Shown: one piece after another, positions 31,101 through 41,500 of the stretch | How the letters are laid out: every line of letters begins with the position of its first letter | Numbering within the stretch: the first letter of the stretch is position 1 | From: Aurantiochytrium sp. KH105 | Lineage: Eukaryota; Sar; Bigyra; Thraustochytrida; Thraustochytriidae | Reading direction: 5' to 3' | Assembly: GCA_003116975.1 (NCBI GenBank) | Contig: BGKB01000041.1 | Coordinates: 62,001-126,000 of the forward strand | DNA length: 64,000 bases | Translations under genes and position numbers: made by a program | The notes under the pieces: generated by a model | Seen by the model: only the letters and a program-made list of their open reading frames with translations | Databases searched by the model: none | Told to the model about the DNA's origin: nothing

Positions 31101-34088
31101 CACCGATATGGCCTGCATCGAGGAGTCAAAGAGAATCGTATACATGTCGCGCTCGTGCACGCCCGCGCGTAGAACGCCAAGGCGACCAAGCGCCCGTGGC
31201 GTAAAGAGGGCCTTGTCCACGACCTGCGAGTGCCGAAGGACCGTGTCCCACGTTGTGCCGACACCCGTGAGCGAGTTCCGCGACGGTGTGGCGGCGTCGG
31301 TCTGCTCGAGCTGTAAAGCCGACGAGTGCGCGTGCGGGTCGTAAAGCATGCGCATCTCCTCGTCGCGAATGGCTTCATACACGCTCGTGAGCAGAGACTC
31401 GGGCAAGTTCTCCCCGGCGTTGATGTTGCGGTTGTTGCGCACAAATTCATGGAGCTTCATCTTCTTCTCGGCTGTAATACCCTGATTGTGCAGGTCGGTA
31501 TGAAGCATAATGATGGAAAAGGCAAAGATATAGGCGGCGTCGGCAGAGCGAAAGATACACCGCGCGTCCTCATCGGCATCCTCGTGACCTTCGGGCGCAG
31601 GGGTCGTGTTTTGCGCGTAAAGTTGCTTGCCAAAGGCTTCCACCACACGGTCCACACGCTGTGCCTCGCCGGGAAGCCGAAAGCTCGCCAGAAACATGCG
31701 CAGGGCGCGGTCAATACGCACGCCCGCAAAATCAAAGCTCGCCAGGTATGCTTGCATCACCTCGTGATTAAAGGGTTTGTACGCTGGATCCTCTGACAGA
31801 TACTCGCCAACGGCTGCTTTGTCGAGCCCGGGCGTCTTCAGAAAGAAATCAGCGATATCCTTGGGGGTCACGGGCGTCGGCAAGACGTTCAAATCCTGGG
31901 CATATTCGAGCCAGTACATTTTGTTGGGCTTTTTGTTGAATTGACGCGCCGCCAAGAGCAGACGACGCTTCATTTGTTTTCGCTCCCGAAGCATCTCGGC
32001 GCGACGTTGCCGCGCGTTCGCCAGCCATTGCAAGTCCTCCTCGCCACCGTTTGTCTCGCTAAACGCGCTCCAGTCGACCGGAGAGGCCTGGCGTTCACGC
32101 GCGGTGGCCTGCGCCACAGCTGCTGCAATGGATTCTTGCGGCGGAGAATCGACGCAGCGACGCGCGATCGAGTCAATCACGGCCAGCACGCCCTCGAGCG
32201 CAACACCCTCGAGCACGGTGATGCCAGTGCTATCATCGTCAGGATCGAGATCTTCACTGAGTTCCATAATCAAATCGAGGCTCGAGGCAAAGTCTTCCGC
32301 GGACAATGCGGCGTTCTCTGGTCCCATGTCCTCGTCGGTGTCGAGCCCCGTGATGGACGCGATTCTGGCATTGTTGGCCAACACATGCAAAGGAATTGAA
32401 CACCGGCAAAGACACTTGCACAACGTCTCAAAGAGGTTTGTGCAGCGAAAGTCACAGTCATAGTTCGTGTAAAGGTCCAGCATGAGCGCCGGTTCACGGC
32501 AAAAGTCAAGCAAGGACTCCAGCGCCAGCTCCTTGCGTTCGTACGTCGCAGACGGCGACTCAGCAATACGCAAATGCACACTCGTGAGAAAGACCTCGAG
32601 CTGGACTTTCAGATGGCCCTTCATAGCATTGAATAAATTGAAGATAACACGCAATGTCAGTGACAGCACCGACAAGTCGGAAGATTGCGAGTTCTGCAGC
32701 AAGTGCTTGCACATATCCCCTTGCAAGACTGAAATAATCGGTGACGACTCCATCGGCGGGGCAGATACAGCAAGGTTGTCGCCTCCACTCTCTAGCACAA
32801 TATTGATGAGCTGCAGGGCGAATACGCGCGCAGACTCCGAGTTGAACGAAGGGTCTGTGAGCTGCGCCATAAAGTCCAGGACCTTGACCAGCACGGGAAG
32901 CCCATACGAATCGGCGCCACCTTGAAGGGCTTGCGAGCGAGCTGCAGAAGACGAGTTTCCAAATCGAATTGGCTGCAGCATTCGATAGAGCACCTCATCG
33001 GGGTCCTGATTTTGCCCTTGTCCTTGGCGCTGATGCCCTTGCACCCCTCGCGCTTGATGCGTCGCTTGCAGACCCTCTGAATATGTCAAGTTCCGTGCAG
33101 TCGAAACGATTGGAGACAACTGACCCGATAGTTGTGCTTGCCGTTCGCCCGAGTCTTCAAAGTCGCCCGTCGCACTTGTTGGCATCACGGTGACCTTTCC
33201 GCCCTCACTGGTAGAGCTCCCGTCCCAGGCCTCCGAGGCGGATTGGCCATCCTCGTTGAGCTCGCTCGTCGCGCCTCCCGAGTCTGGGCCGTCCTCGCCC
33301 TCATCATTGTCGTCGTCGTCCGTGGCTACGTCGTCTTCATCGAGAATATCTTCGCCCGCCTCACTGCGTCGTCGCGACCGCCCTTGCGTCATGATTGCCT
33401 CAAGGTAATCGTCACGCGAGCCGCTAAAGTTTTGCATGCGACGTTCCATCTCGGAGACTGCATCCACGGTAATGAGCTCTGAGGAACGCGAAAATAGCGT
33501 AAGAATAAGATGCGTGAGACTATTTGCTGCCGTGCTTCGAAGGAGCTGGCTCGTTCCCGACTCGGTCTTGAGTCGAAAACAGGTTTCCACCATCCTCCAC
33601 ACGTTGATGTCGCTAATGTAGCTTCCTGCCTGACATCGCAAAAGGTTCACAAGCACCTCCAAAAGTTGCATGAGAACGACTTCGTCGCTGTACGAGTTGG
33701 TGGCCTCGAATTTGCACTCCACCACGCTGGCGACAGCCAAATTGATGGCTTCGCGTCCACGTGGGGACTCCTTTGTCACGGCACCGTAGAGCAGAAATTT
33801 GTTCACGCTAGAGAGAGCTCGCCCCGTCATGGCGCCGTTCGTATTCGGAAAGGCGACAACGTCCAGGAAGGGCTGTAGATATGCCACGGCATCTACGTCG
33901 CTAATATCTTCAAAGGGTTGCAGGTAGTCATGCAGCGTGCGCAGCGACCTGATCATTGGGTTCTCGAAGTCGCTTGGGATCTCCCGCATGAAGCGTTCCT
34001 CGCTGGCCCATCGCCCGTTGCGCCGCATCGTCGAGAGCACATTATGGATCTCGCTGCGCACGCAGTTCAGGATTTGGGCGCCGTCCAT
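28182..34088 (-). CDS. Large ARF guanine-nucleotide exchange factor, GBF1/GNOM type (Sec7 domain)
   Basis: Length 1968 residues, single exon. It activates ARF GTPases for COPI coat recruitment at the Golgi. N-terminal DCB and HUS regions include the HUS box NYDCD (542-546). The Sec7 domain (~712-905) opens with FNKKPNKMYW and contains the catalytic glutamic finger E808 in FRLPGEAQ. HDS regions follow, including ERDMYTILFDSSMQAISVMF and GFRNLGKIAVYFRLFEHFN. GBF1/GNOM type is favoured over BIG type by the Sec7 flanks and HDS1 wording; this is a reading, not an alignment. Poly-Gln patches sit after Sec7 and the last ~150 residues are acidic and low-complexity. Residues matching the brefeldin-A contact positions read F, S, D, M (within FAFSIIMLHTD and KKMKLHEF), which suggests partial to full drug sensitivity. 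Confidence 0.93.
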   Translation of the reverse strand: MDGAQILNCVRSEIHNVLSTMRRNGRWASEERFMREIPSDFENPMIRSLRTLHDYLQPFEDISDVDAVAYLQPFLDVVAFPNTNGAMTGRALSSVNKFLLYGAVTKESPRGREAINLAVASVVECKFEATNSYSDEVVLMQLLEVLVNLLRCQAGSYISDINVWRMVETCFRLKTESGTSQLLRSTAANSLTHLILTLFSRSSELITVDAVSEMERRMQNFSGSRDDYLEAIMTQGRSRRRSEAGEDILDEDDVATDDDDNDEGEDGPDSGGATSELNEDGQSASEAWDGSSTSEGGKVTVMPTSATGDFEDSGERQAQLSGQLSPIVSTARNLTYSEGLQATHQARGVQGHQRQGQGQNQDPDEVLYRMLQPIRFGNSSSAARSQALQGGADSYGLPVLVKVLDFMAQLTDPSFNSESARVFALQLINIVLESGGDNLAVSAPPMESSPIISVLQGDMCKHLLQNSQSSDLSVLSLTLRVIFNLFNAMKGHLKVQLEVFLTSVHLRIAESPSATYERKELALESLLDFCREPALMLDLYTNYDCDFRCTNLFETLCKCLCRCSIPLHVLANNARIASITGLDTDEDMGPENAALSAEDFASSLDLIMELSEDLDPDDDSTGITVLEGVALEGVLAVIDSIARRCVDSPPQESIAAAVAQATARERQASPVDWSAFSETNGGEEDLQWLANARQRRAEMLRERKQMKRRLLLAARQFNKKPNKMYWLEYAQDLNVLPTPVTPKDIADFFLKTPGLDKAAVGEYLSEDPAYKPFNHEVMQAYLASFDFAGVRIDRALRMFLASFRLPGEAQRVDRVVEAFGKQLYAQNTTPAPEGHEDADEDARCIFRSADAAYIFAFSIIMLHTDLHNQGITAEKKMKLHEFVRNNRNINAGENLPESLLTSVYEAIRDEEMRMLYDPHAHSSALQLEQTDAATPSRNSLTGVGTTWDTVLRHSQVVDKALFTPRALGRLGVLRAGVHERDMYTILFDSSMQAISVMFEMTRDGKMAARALEGFRNLGKIAVYFRLFEHFNRIMITLCKYFVRFFPALQEGAQTQLDLEGLEALRDATVYSTQGKSKRQKLAASLAKGERFAAYPACRALLTFRALLSLTKQYGSLMRESWRNFVQTLLVMHELDMLPSSFVEVDDVVDQHGNRLPTSAALLAQSDPLNTTEGNPLQHQQQLQQEDRSSQHQRQQQQQQQGGRPRGHRALSVETDAKRAGGAGARGGVGAAEEEVKEAPKRGGFFSALTSLIWSEDDGIDEHFLECRELVRETLTACRLNTVFSKSKSLSQPSLLLLIDALLVPLEDATLSAEAAVAAGVEDIDDGTSFEQNNILCVELLTEVGLANKESIETFWPLLHRAFRQVLVNAGALPEGDDEAAAAWDTPAPLRPRPARVVRAGKCSLFVVERVVVNLLRISVQVLDKPQTMSHLLSALSWLGDFSDELCVPLAARIGSGLSTVLRFHAGNVSAAQDWRIVCRLLDRFAHFRDSVDATWHIVCTLVRSGHVSRINMNAIVDTIRLFIRDDERAALPGVDPDALTPGDRAAEAVGLIYEISRQVYSRDPDFCASIDSLAQVEAAAGSGAASAGLNAASDGLEQQPSAETENGHIVAAKAKDAGDSGEEGLEMDNFVTSPMHRMLNGSYVVEGPDASLLPDRDKCWMLLVLQLRYWFADPRPEVAAAATQSLQSALWSPPERIEQRRWPEIFNKILFPLVEDTARQDATSAPQKSIRAINLLMRTFLHNVGVLGQTSDFGALWLRTVTITSKLLAKGGTVRESTLENLRNLMMVMQAENLFQKVSEKSDENTWEVTWSVLEAEAPGVRELIEESLSAMAPPAQQPPAVQPTSAASAVAQVAESEERTNEDALHEATGAAALNEEAAHNNVVEDVQGALEESQGSRHHKQGQDVLQGGENEDVHAVRRHNQELPQERAHHGENVLARSDQDQEEYRGREDGNVNDDLDDFSLQVV

Positions 34089-34837
34089 CCTCTCGCTTTC
34101 GCTGTCGTCGCTTCAGTTCCGGTCTCGGCCGCCGCTGCCTTCGCCGCGCGCTTCCCTTTCTCGCTCGCCTCTGGCCGCCCAAGCTCTGCCGCCTCGTCGC
34201 GCACGAGGTCGTCGCGCTCGAGGTCGCGCTCGCGCTGCAGAATGCGCCGGCCACGTCAGCCGCCCACCTCGCCTCGCCTCGCCTCGCCTCGCAGCTGCGG
34301 CCCGCGTCTCCGGGCCGGCCGAGCCGCGCGCAGAGCCGCGCCGCGCGTCCCCTCCGGTCGCGACGCCTCGGACGCGCGCGCCGCGCTCTCGACCCGCGCG
34401 CCGCGTTCGCTTTTTGCGAGCAGGCCCGGCGCGAGGCCTCGAGGAGAAGGCCTTTTTGCCGTCGTTCTTCTTCTGGCGTCGAGCATCTCCTCGTTTCTTC
34501 CTCTCGTCAACTCGGTCCACACTGGGACCGTGCGGCATGGAGGACCACGTCATTCATTCCCTGGTGGCCATGTCGTGGACGCCGGGGATCGAGACTGTAG
34601 AGGAAGAGTGTACAGCTGAGCGGTGGACGAGGAAAAGAGCACAGAGAATGAGAGCATCTGGATGGTGATCGTTGGCGTCTGCGTTGCAGCTTCCCGATGT
34701 GCAAGTCTGTGTGACGAGATGCTGCTGTCCGGCTTCTTCTTTAGTGGACCTGATTACAACGTCCGTGTACGAAAGCTTACTCTCGGCATTAGGAAGGAAT
34801 CAAGCCACTCGCTTCTCAGAGATCAAGTTGTGCACGT
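34089..34837. promoter_or_regulatory. Upstream region of the ARF-GEF gene
   Basis: About 750 bp. The first 400 bp is very GC-rich (likely 5' UTR/promoter), then falls in GC. No supported gene before the phosphoglucomutase fragment. Confidence 0.5.
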
Positions 34838-35271
34838 GCATGTGAAGCAGAATTGGCGAGACCAAATTCGGCGACGGCTTCTCTGTTGAGGTCATTGACG
34901 CTTCGGAGACGTACGCGCAGCTCATGGACGAGGTTGTTCATCTCGGTAAGATCAAGAACTTTCTCAGTCGCGATGACTTTGTTCTTACCTATGACGCGAT
35001 GCACAGCGTCCCGGGACCCTTTGCGAAGCGTATCTTCCACGAGCAGCTCGGCGCGAAAATGCAGACCGAGCTCGTTGGCAAAGGAACTGCCGGTGCGACC
35101 ATGGTCAAGGCTGCCAAAGCGCGTCTCGTTCATCTTTCCGAGTCGCCTCTTAAAGGAGAATCGATGGCAGACCTCGCTACGGCTGCGAGCTCTGCAGTGG
35201 CTTGCTTTCAAGGTCCACTACTATCGCTAGACGCGATCAAAGAAGTACCTGACACTGGGGCATCAATTTGA
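34838..35271 (+). pseudogene. Phosphoglucomutase gene fragment fused to unrelated sequence
   Basis: Positions 34852-35058 translate to a near copy of residues ~172-238 of the intact phosphoglucomutase at 43210-44958. Both share the segments ETKFGD, FSVEVIDA, ETYAQLMDEV, FLSRDDFV, TYDAMH and GPFAKRIFHE; by eye about 85-90% of bases match over roughly 150 bp. The homology seems to continue a few bases upstream with one base missing, so the frame is broken there. The active-site serine and metal-binding loop are not included, so it cannot be an enzyme. After the homology the same frame stays open to 35271 with unrelated residues, making a chimeric open frame of unknown expression. It is on the opposite strand from the parent gene, about 8-10 kb away. 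Confidence 0.85.
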
Positions 35272-35597
35272 ATTGATCACTGCTGGTAAAGGCACAAACC
35301 CAGCTCGTGCTTGAGACATTTGTTCAGGACAGTAAGAAGAATGAATAAGAGCTTCAAAGTCTGTGAGGGAAGTTTGCATGCACATGCGCCAGCACTCGGC
35401 AAACTCAAGATGCGCCATCTGTGAACTTGAACAAACAGAAAGCAACATGAATGAAATATGGTTTTGGTACAGCCTCCACTTGCAAAGGTCTACTACATCT
35501 CTCAAATTCGCTTTCGCTTTCGCTTCGCCCATTCTCGATTATCTTCATCATTGTCACTGTCGCTGCTGCACAGGTCAACAATATCTTGGTCATCTTC
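35272..35597. other. 3' flank of the LRR-ROC-COR-TIR gene
   Basis: About 325 bp with no supported gene. It contains a CTTTCG-type repeat at about 35508-35528, which is probably 3' UTR. Confidence 0.5.
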
Positions 35598-38500
35598 CTA
35601 ATCAATCCTTCTCCGCTTTCCACGTGCTCCAGCGGCCTTCTCGTTCCCCTCGTCACCAAGTTCCATTTCTGCGGAAACGACGTTTCTCTCGTTATAATCA
35701 TCAGATCTGCTCGATACACTTGTGCTCGTGACTGCCATCTCCGCCGCAACCGACGTCTTCTCAACGTCCTCCGCATCATCACCATGATCCGCTGCTTCGA
35801 GAGGCTTCGTTGCATCCTCATGCAAGCCAACGACCTGTCTGATCGACCATACAAGAGCGTCCACCTCGTTTGGCTGGCCCCCATTCAGCATTCGAACATA
35901 CAAAGGATCACCACTCCACGATATCCCAAAACGCCCCTCCCACGTGCTTCTGTTCTCCATCTCTTTTTCCAAGACACATGGAATCATACTCGCGGGCTTT
36001 ATACGCTGAAGAGCATAACAGAACTCGGCTCGACAATTGTCAAGCTCTGTCCTCCCTTTATTGACGTTACTCATGTACTTCCGGGTCACGAAGACCACAA
36101 AAGCTTTGGAACGGTCAATGCCATCCGCCATCGAATCGAGAACCTCTGTGCCAATGTCTATCTCGTCGAGCCAACAGCGGATTCCGCGACTCTCAAGAGC
36201 ATCCGCGATGTCCTTTACCATTCCATGGACCTCCTTGTTCTCACCCCAGGCATGCGACAGGAAGACGTCGAAAGGCTTGGCATCACTAGTGACGGATGAA
36301 TACAAGCCTTGTGCGGCCTCACCATCCTCTACAAATGGCGAGAACAGTGCCAAAGAAAGACGTATTCCCCTTTGCAATGAGGGAACCTCGTTGTTTGTTG
36401 CATCTGCAAATGCATCGACAGAAGCACATGCATCTTCGCTTTCGGAGCCGTCAGAGCTAAGAAAGAGTTTCGGTTCAAGATTTCCCCTCATGAAAGACGC
36501 GTCGATGCTCTCGAGACAATGCTGGAGAATCTTGACGTGACTCTTCAGAGTTTTCTTCGCGGGTTTCTTGAAGTGAAGCGTCACTCGCCTGCCACTTGTT
36601 TCCAGGATCATGTCCGTATTTTCAAAGGCAATACTCGCAAAGTCGGAGAATACGACACCATTTCTCACGCCCACGAGGCCCGGCAAACTCTGTATGAGAC
36701 TGGCAATGAAGCGTTGAAACACACCTTTGGGGAGAACCTTAAAGTCGATGTAAGCTAAAGCGCGTTGCTCACCCAGGCCACAAAGTGCCTCTGTCCTTAC
36801 GCCATTCTTCACGGGTTGCAAAAGGCTCGGTATCAGGAGTGCACCATCCTTGTCGACATCCTCGATCCAAGGACTCGGGCATGCCAACATCATTGCGTAC
36901 ATCAGCTCAACGAGGTATTCGACCGGCTGTCCTTGCCATAGCCACTCTAATAGTTGCCGACTCGCAACTCCGCGTTTTGACCAGACATCGAGCGCATCTC
37001 GTAGATTACTCGGCAGTTTTTCTTGATGCAACAGCTTCTTCTTGTGCCTTTTCATGTGGTTCAGATCGCAGATGACACGCGATAAATGTTCCAATAGCCA
37101 TTGCGGCCGAACCACGACAATCTGCTGCAGTACGTCATGTTGGCCTGTCGTCAGGTGCACAAGCACGCCGAGTTCATGCATGTATTTGAGCATCTTGGAC
37201 ACGTCTTCTTTCGAAATGCGGCACTCTGTTGTTGCCAGTCTTTCAACATCATCCAGCGACAAGTAATCCTTGTCTTGCGAGAGCAGCTTCTCCAAGCAGT
37301 AAGACCATCGTAGAGGGACCTTCTCCTTGATAAAGTCCTTCTCAGCAACCGCCTTCGAAAGCGACTCGCGAAGCAACCTGACCCGATTGCGCTTGTCATC
37401 CCGACCGGTGTTGTCGATCGGGAAAAACCAGAGCTGTGCTTCGTCATTCAGCAGCACAACGGACTTCGCGCCGCAAGGTCCCAGCACCTCCTTTTCTAAG
37501 GTGTCTTCGATCTCCTCGTGCTCCTTAGAGTCCGGTACCTGGTCAAGATATGTCCCCACAAGGGCAATATTGGCATCCGGTGCGTGTAGACAAATGGAGT
37601 CGATCCAGAAGCGAAGCGTCTCCAACGACTCCTCTTGCGAGGCGAGCTCCGCGTACTCAGTCTCGTCAAGTTTATCTTTGAAACGCTCCTTGGTCAGAAC
37701 CTCGCGCATGTCAAAAACCAGCACGTAGACGCCGTATTGCGTCAAGAACAGATGGTGTAGGGCGTAAAAGACTTCCTGCCCACCATAATCCCAGATCGTG
37801 AAGCTGATCTCCTCGTCTGGCTTGTCGGCTTGCTTCTTTATATGGAGACGAAGCGGTGTACTCACGGCTTTTTCGATTTCCTCTTTGTCAAATGATGCCA
37901 TCGATGCGCGACTCGAAGTGGACTTTCGAGAAGATTTAGGGGGTTGCATCACATCACTTGACAAATGTCGGGAGAGACCCTCGACAACGTCCTGCCGACG
38001 GTATTTGTACTTTGCGCATTGCTCGCCAAGATCAGCGTCACCAAAGTTTTGGCGCTCTTTCCAGTCGCGCGTGCGAATCAACTTGAGTTCCACACCAATT
38101 GTCGAGTCATAATCGGGACTATACGGTTGTCCTAGAAGCGTGCGAATCGTCGATGTCTTGCCTGCGGCACCTTTGCCCACAACCATGAGCTTAGCGCGAC
38201 CCCAGCGTACCTTTTCATTAGCCAATAGTGCCTTATAGGCGGCTCTGGTGAGACCCTTCAGCTCGTTCTGCACGAGCTTGACTTGAGCCTTAATACGAGC
38301 GAAGATGTCGCGGGAAATACGGCGACGAGACAGACTGGTTTGAGTTCTCGGCTCGTGAGCATTCAGTTGTCATTTTATACATCGAGTGCCAAAGTGTCCG
38401 CATCATGAAACATACCCTAGTTCTTGAAGAATTTCGTTGCTCTCCAACGCAGTTGCTAGTGCTTCGGCTCCCGGGTTCCTAATTTTGTTGCTGATTAAGC

Positions 38501-41500
38501 TGTGGATTGGCGTAGCGAAAGTCAGCGGAACGCAGGCCGTGCCATGCCAAGTCTTTCTGAGACGTACCTTAAAATTTTCAACATCGTCTTGTTATTGGCC
38601 AGAGCATCCGCCAGCGCCTTTGCGCCATCATCGCCGATTTTGTTGGAATTCAGCCTGTGTTTGTTTATCAAAGCAAACGTACATGGCGTCGACCAAGAAC
38701 GAAAATCGACAGCGTTGAGCATCCGTTGGTACGATAAGGTGATATCAACGTGCTTGCTGGTCAGTCGTTCTTGCTCCTAGCGCATAGTATTTCAATCTTC
38801 ACTTTTACTTACCTGAGCGTCTGCAAGGACAAGTTCTTCGGAAGCGCATCTGCTAGCGCCTTTGCGCCATCATCGCCGATTTCGTTAGCACCAAGGCTGC
38901 GTTCGTGCGTCATGGACAATGTCACGAACCAAAATGTGCATGGCGTGGTGAAGAAACCATTGATAGCAGCATTATGCATCCGTTTGGTGTGATAAGATCA
39001 TTGCAACGTGCTTGCTGGTTAGTCGTTCTTGCTTACTCCCTCGGAGTCCTTCTTTCGTCACTCTTACTTACATCAAACGCTGCAGCGACGAGTTATTCGC
39101 GAGCGCATCTGCTAGCGCCTTTGCGCCATCATCGCCGATTTCGTTAGCACCAAGGCTGCGTTCGTGCGTCATGAACAATGTCACGAACCAAAATGTGCAT
39201 GGCGTGGTGAAGGAACCATTGAGTGCAGCATTATGCATCCATGTGGTGTGATAAGATTATTGCATCATGCTTGCTGATCAGTTATTCTTGCCCATAGAAC
39301 ACACAGTCCTTCGTTCCTCGGTGTCACTTACTCCAGCTGCTCCAATGATGTGTTATTCGCGAGCGCATCTGCTAGCGCCTTTGCGCCATCATCGCCGATT
39401 TCATTTTCCCCAAGCCTGCGTTTGTACATCATAGAAGAATGTCGTGAACAAAAATGTGCATGGCGCGGTGTAGAAACCATTGGTAGCAGTATCATGCATC
39501 CATTTGGTGTGATAAGATCATTGCAACGTGCTTGCTGGTTAGTCGTTCTTGCTTACTCCCTCGGAGTCCTTCTTTCATCACTCTTACTTACATCAGACGC
39601 TGCAGCGACAAGTTATTCGCGAGCGCATCTGCTAGCGCCTTTGCGCCACCAGGACCGATACCATTGCCCCCAAGCCTGCGTTCGAACGTTATGGTTGATA
39701 TCATAAACCAAAATGTGCATGGCGTAATGTAGAAACCATTGATAGCAGCATTATGCATCCGTTTGGTGTGATAAGATTGTTGTAACGCGCTTGCTGGTTA
39801 GTCGTCCTTGCTTACTCCCTCGAAGTCCTTCTTTCATCACTCTCACTTACATCAGCCACTGCAGCGACGAGCTATTCGCGAACGCATCTGCTAGCGCCTT
39901 TGCGCTATCATCGCCGATTTCGTTATCTTCAAGCCTGCGTTCGTGCGTCATGTACAATGTCACGAACCAAAATGTGCATGGCGTGGTGAAGAAACCATTG
40001 ATAGCAGCATTATGCATCCGTTTGGTGTGATAAGATCATTGCAACGTGCATGCTGGTTAGTCGTTCTTGCTTACTCCCTCGGATTTCTTCTTTCATCACT
40101 CTTACTTACATCAAACGCTGCAGCGACGAGTTATTCGCGAGCGCATCTGCTAGCGCCTTTGCGCCATCATCGCCGATTTCGTTAGCACCAAGGCTGCGTT
40201 CGTGCGTCGTGAATAATGTCATGAACCAAAATGTGCATGGCGTGGTGAAGAGACCATTGATAGCAGCATTATGCATCCGTTTGGTGTGATAAGATTATTG
40301 CATCGTGCTTGCTGGTTAGTCGTTCTTGCTTACTCCCTCGGAGTCCTTCTTTCATCACTCTTACTTACTCCAGTTCCTGCAGCGACGAGTTATTCGCGAG
40401 CGCATCTGCTAGCGCCTTTGCACCATCATCGCCGATCTCGTTATCATCAAGCCTGCGTTCGTGCGTCATGGACAATGTCATGAACCATAATGTGCATGGC
40501 GTGGTGTAAGTACCATTGACAGCAGCATCATGGATCAATTTGGTGTGAAAAGATTATTACATCGTGCTTGCTGATCAGTCGTTCTTGCTCACAGCACACA
40601 AAGTCCTTCTCTCCTTACTGTCACTTACTCTAGCTGCTGCAATGACGAGTTTTTCGCGAGCGCATTTGCTAGCGCCTTTGCATCATCAACGCCGATATTA
40701 TTGTCCCCAAGCCTGCGTTTGTACATCATAGTTGAATGTCGTGAACGAAAATGTGCAGGCGTGGTGTAGAAACCATTGATAGCAGCATCATGCATTCATT
40801 TGGTGTGATAAGATTATTGCATTGTGCTTGCTGGTCAGTCGCTCTTGCTCCTTGCATATAGTCCTTCTTTCCTCATTTTCACTTACTGTAGCATCTGCAG
40901 GGACGAATTTTTCGCGAGCGCATTTGCAAGCGCCTTTGAGCCACCAGGACCGATATAATTATTCGAAAGCCTGCGTTTGTGCGTCATGGACAATGCCATG
41001 AACCAAAATGTGCATGGCGTGGTGCAAGAACCATTGATATCAGCATTATGGATCCATTTAGTGTGAAAAAAATCATTGCATCGTGCTTGCTGATCAGTCG
41101 TTCTTGCTCATAGCATACATAGTCCTTCGGTGTCACTTACTCCAGCTGCTGCAATGACGAGTTTTTCGCGAGCGCATCAGCTAGCGCCTCTGTGCCATCA
41201 TCGCCGATTTTATTGGCATTAAGGCTGCATTCGTGCGTCATGGACAATGTCATGAACCAATATGTGCATGGCGGGGTGTAAGAAAAACAGACAACAGTAT
41301 CATGTATCCGTTTCGTGTGACAAGATTGTTGCAACGTGCTTACTGGTCAGTCGTTCTTGCTCTTCGCACAAAGTCTTTCTTTCCTCACTGTCACTTACTC
41401 TAGCGTCTGCAGGGACGAGTTTTTCGCGAGCGCATCTGCTAGCGCCTTTGCGCCATCATCGCCGATTTCATTTTCCCCAAGCCTGTGTTCGTGCGTCATG

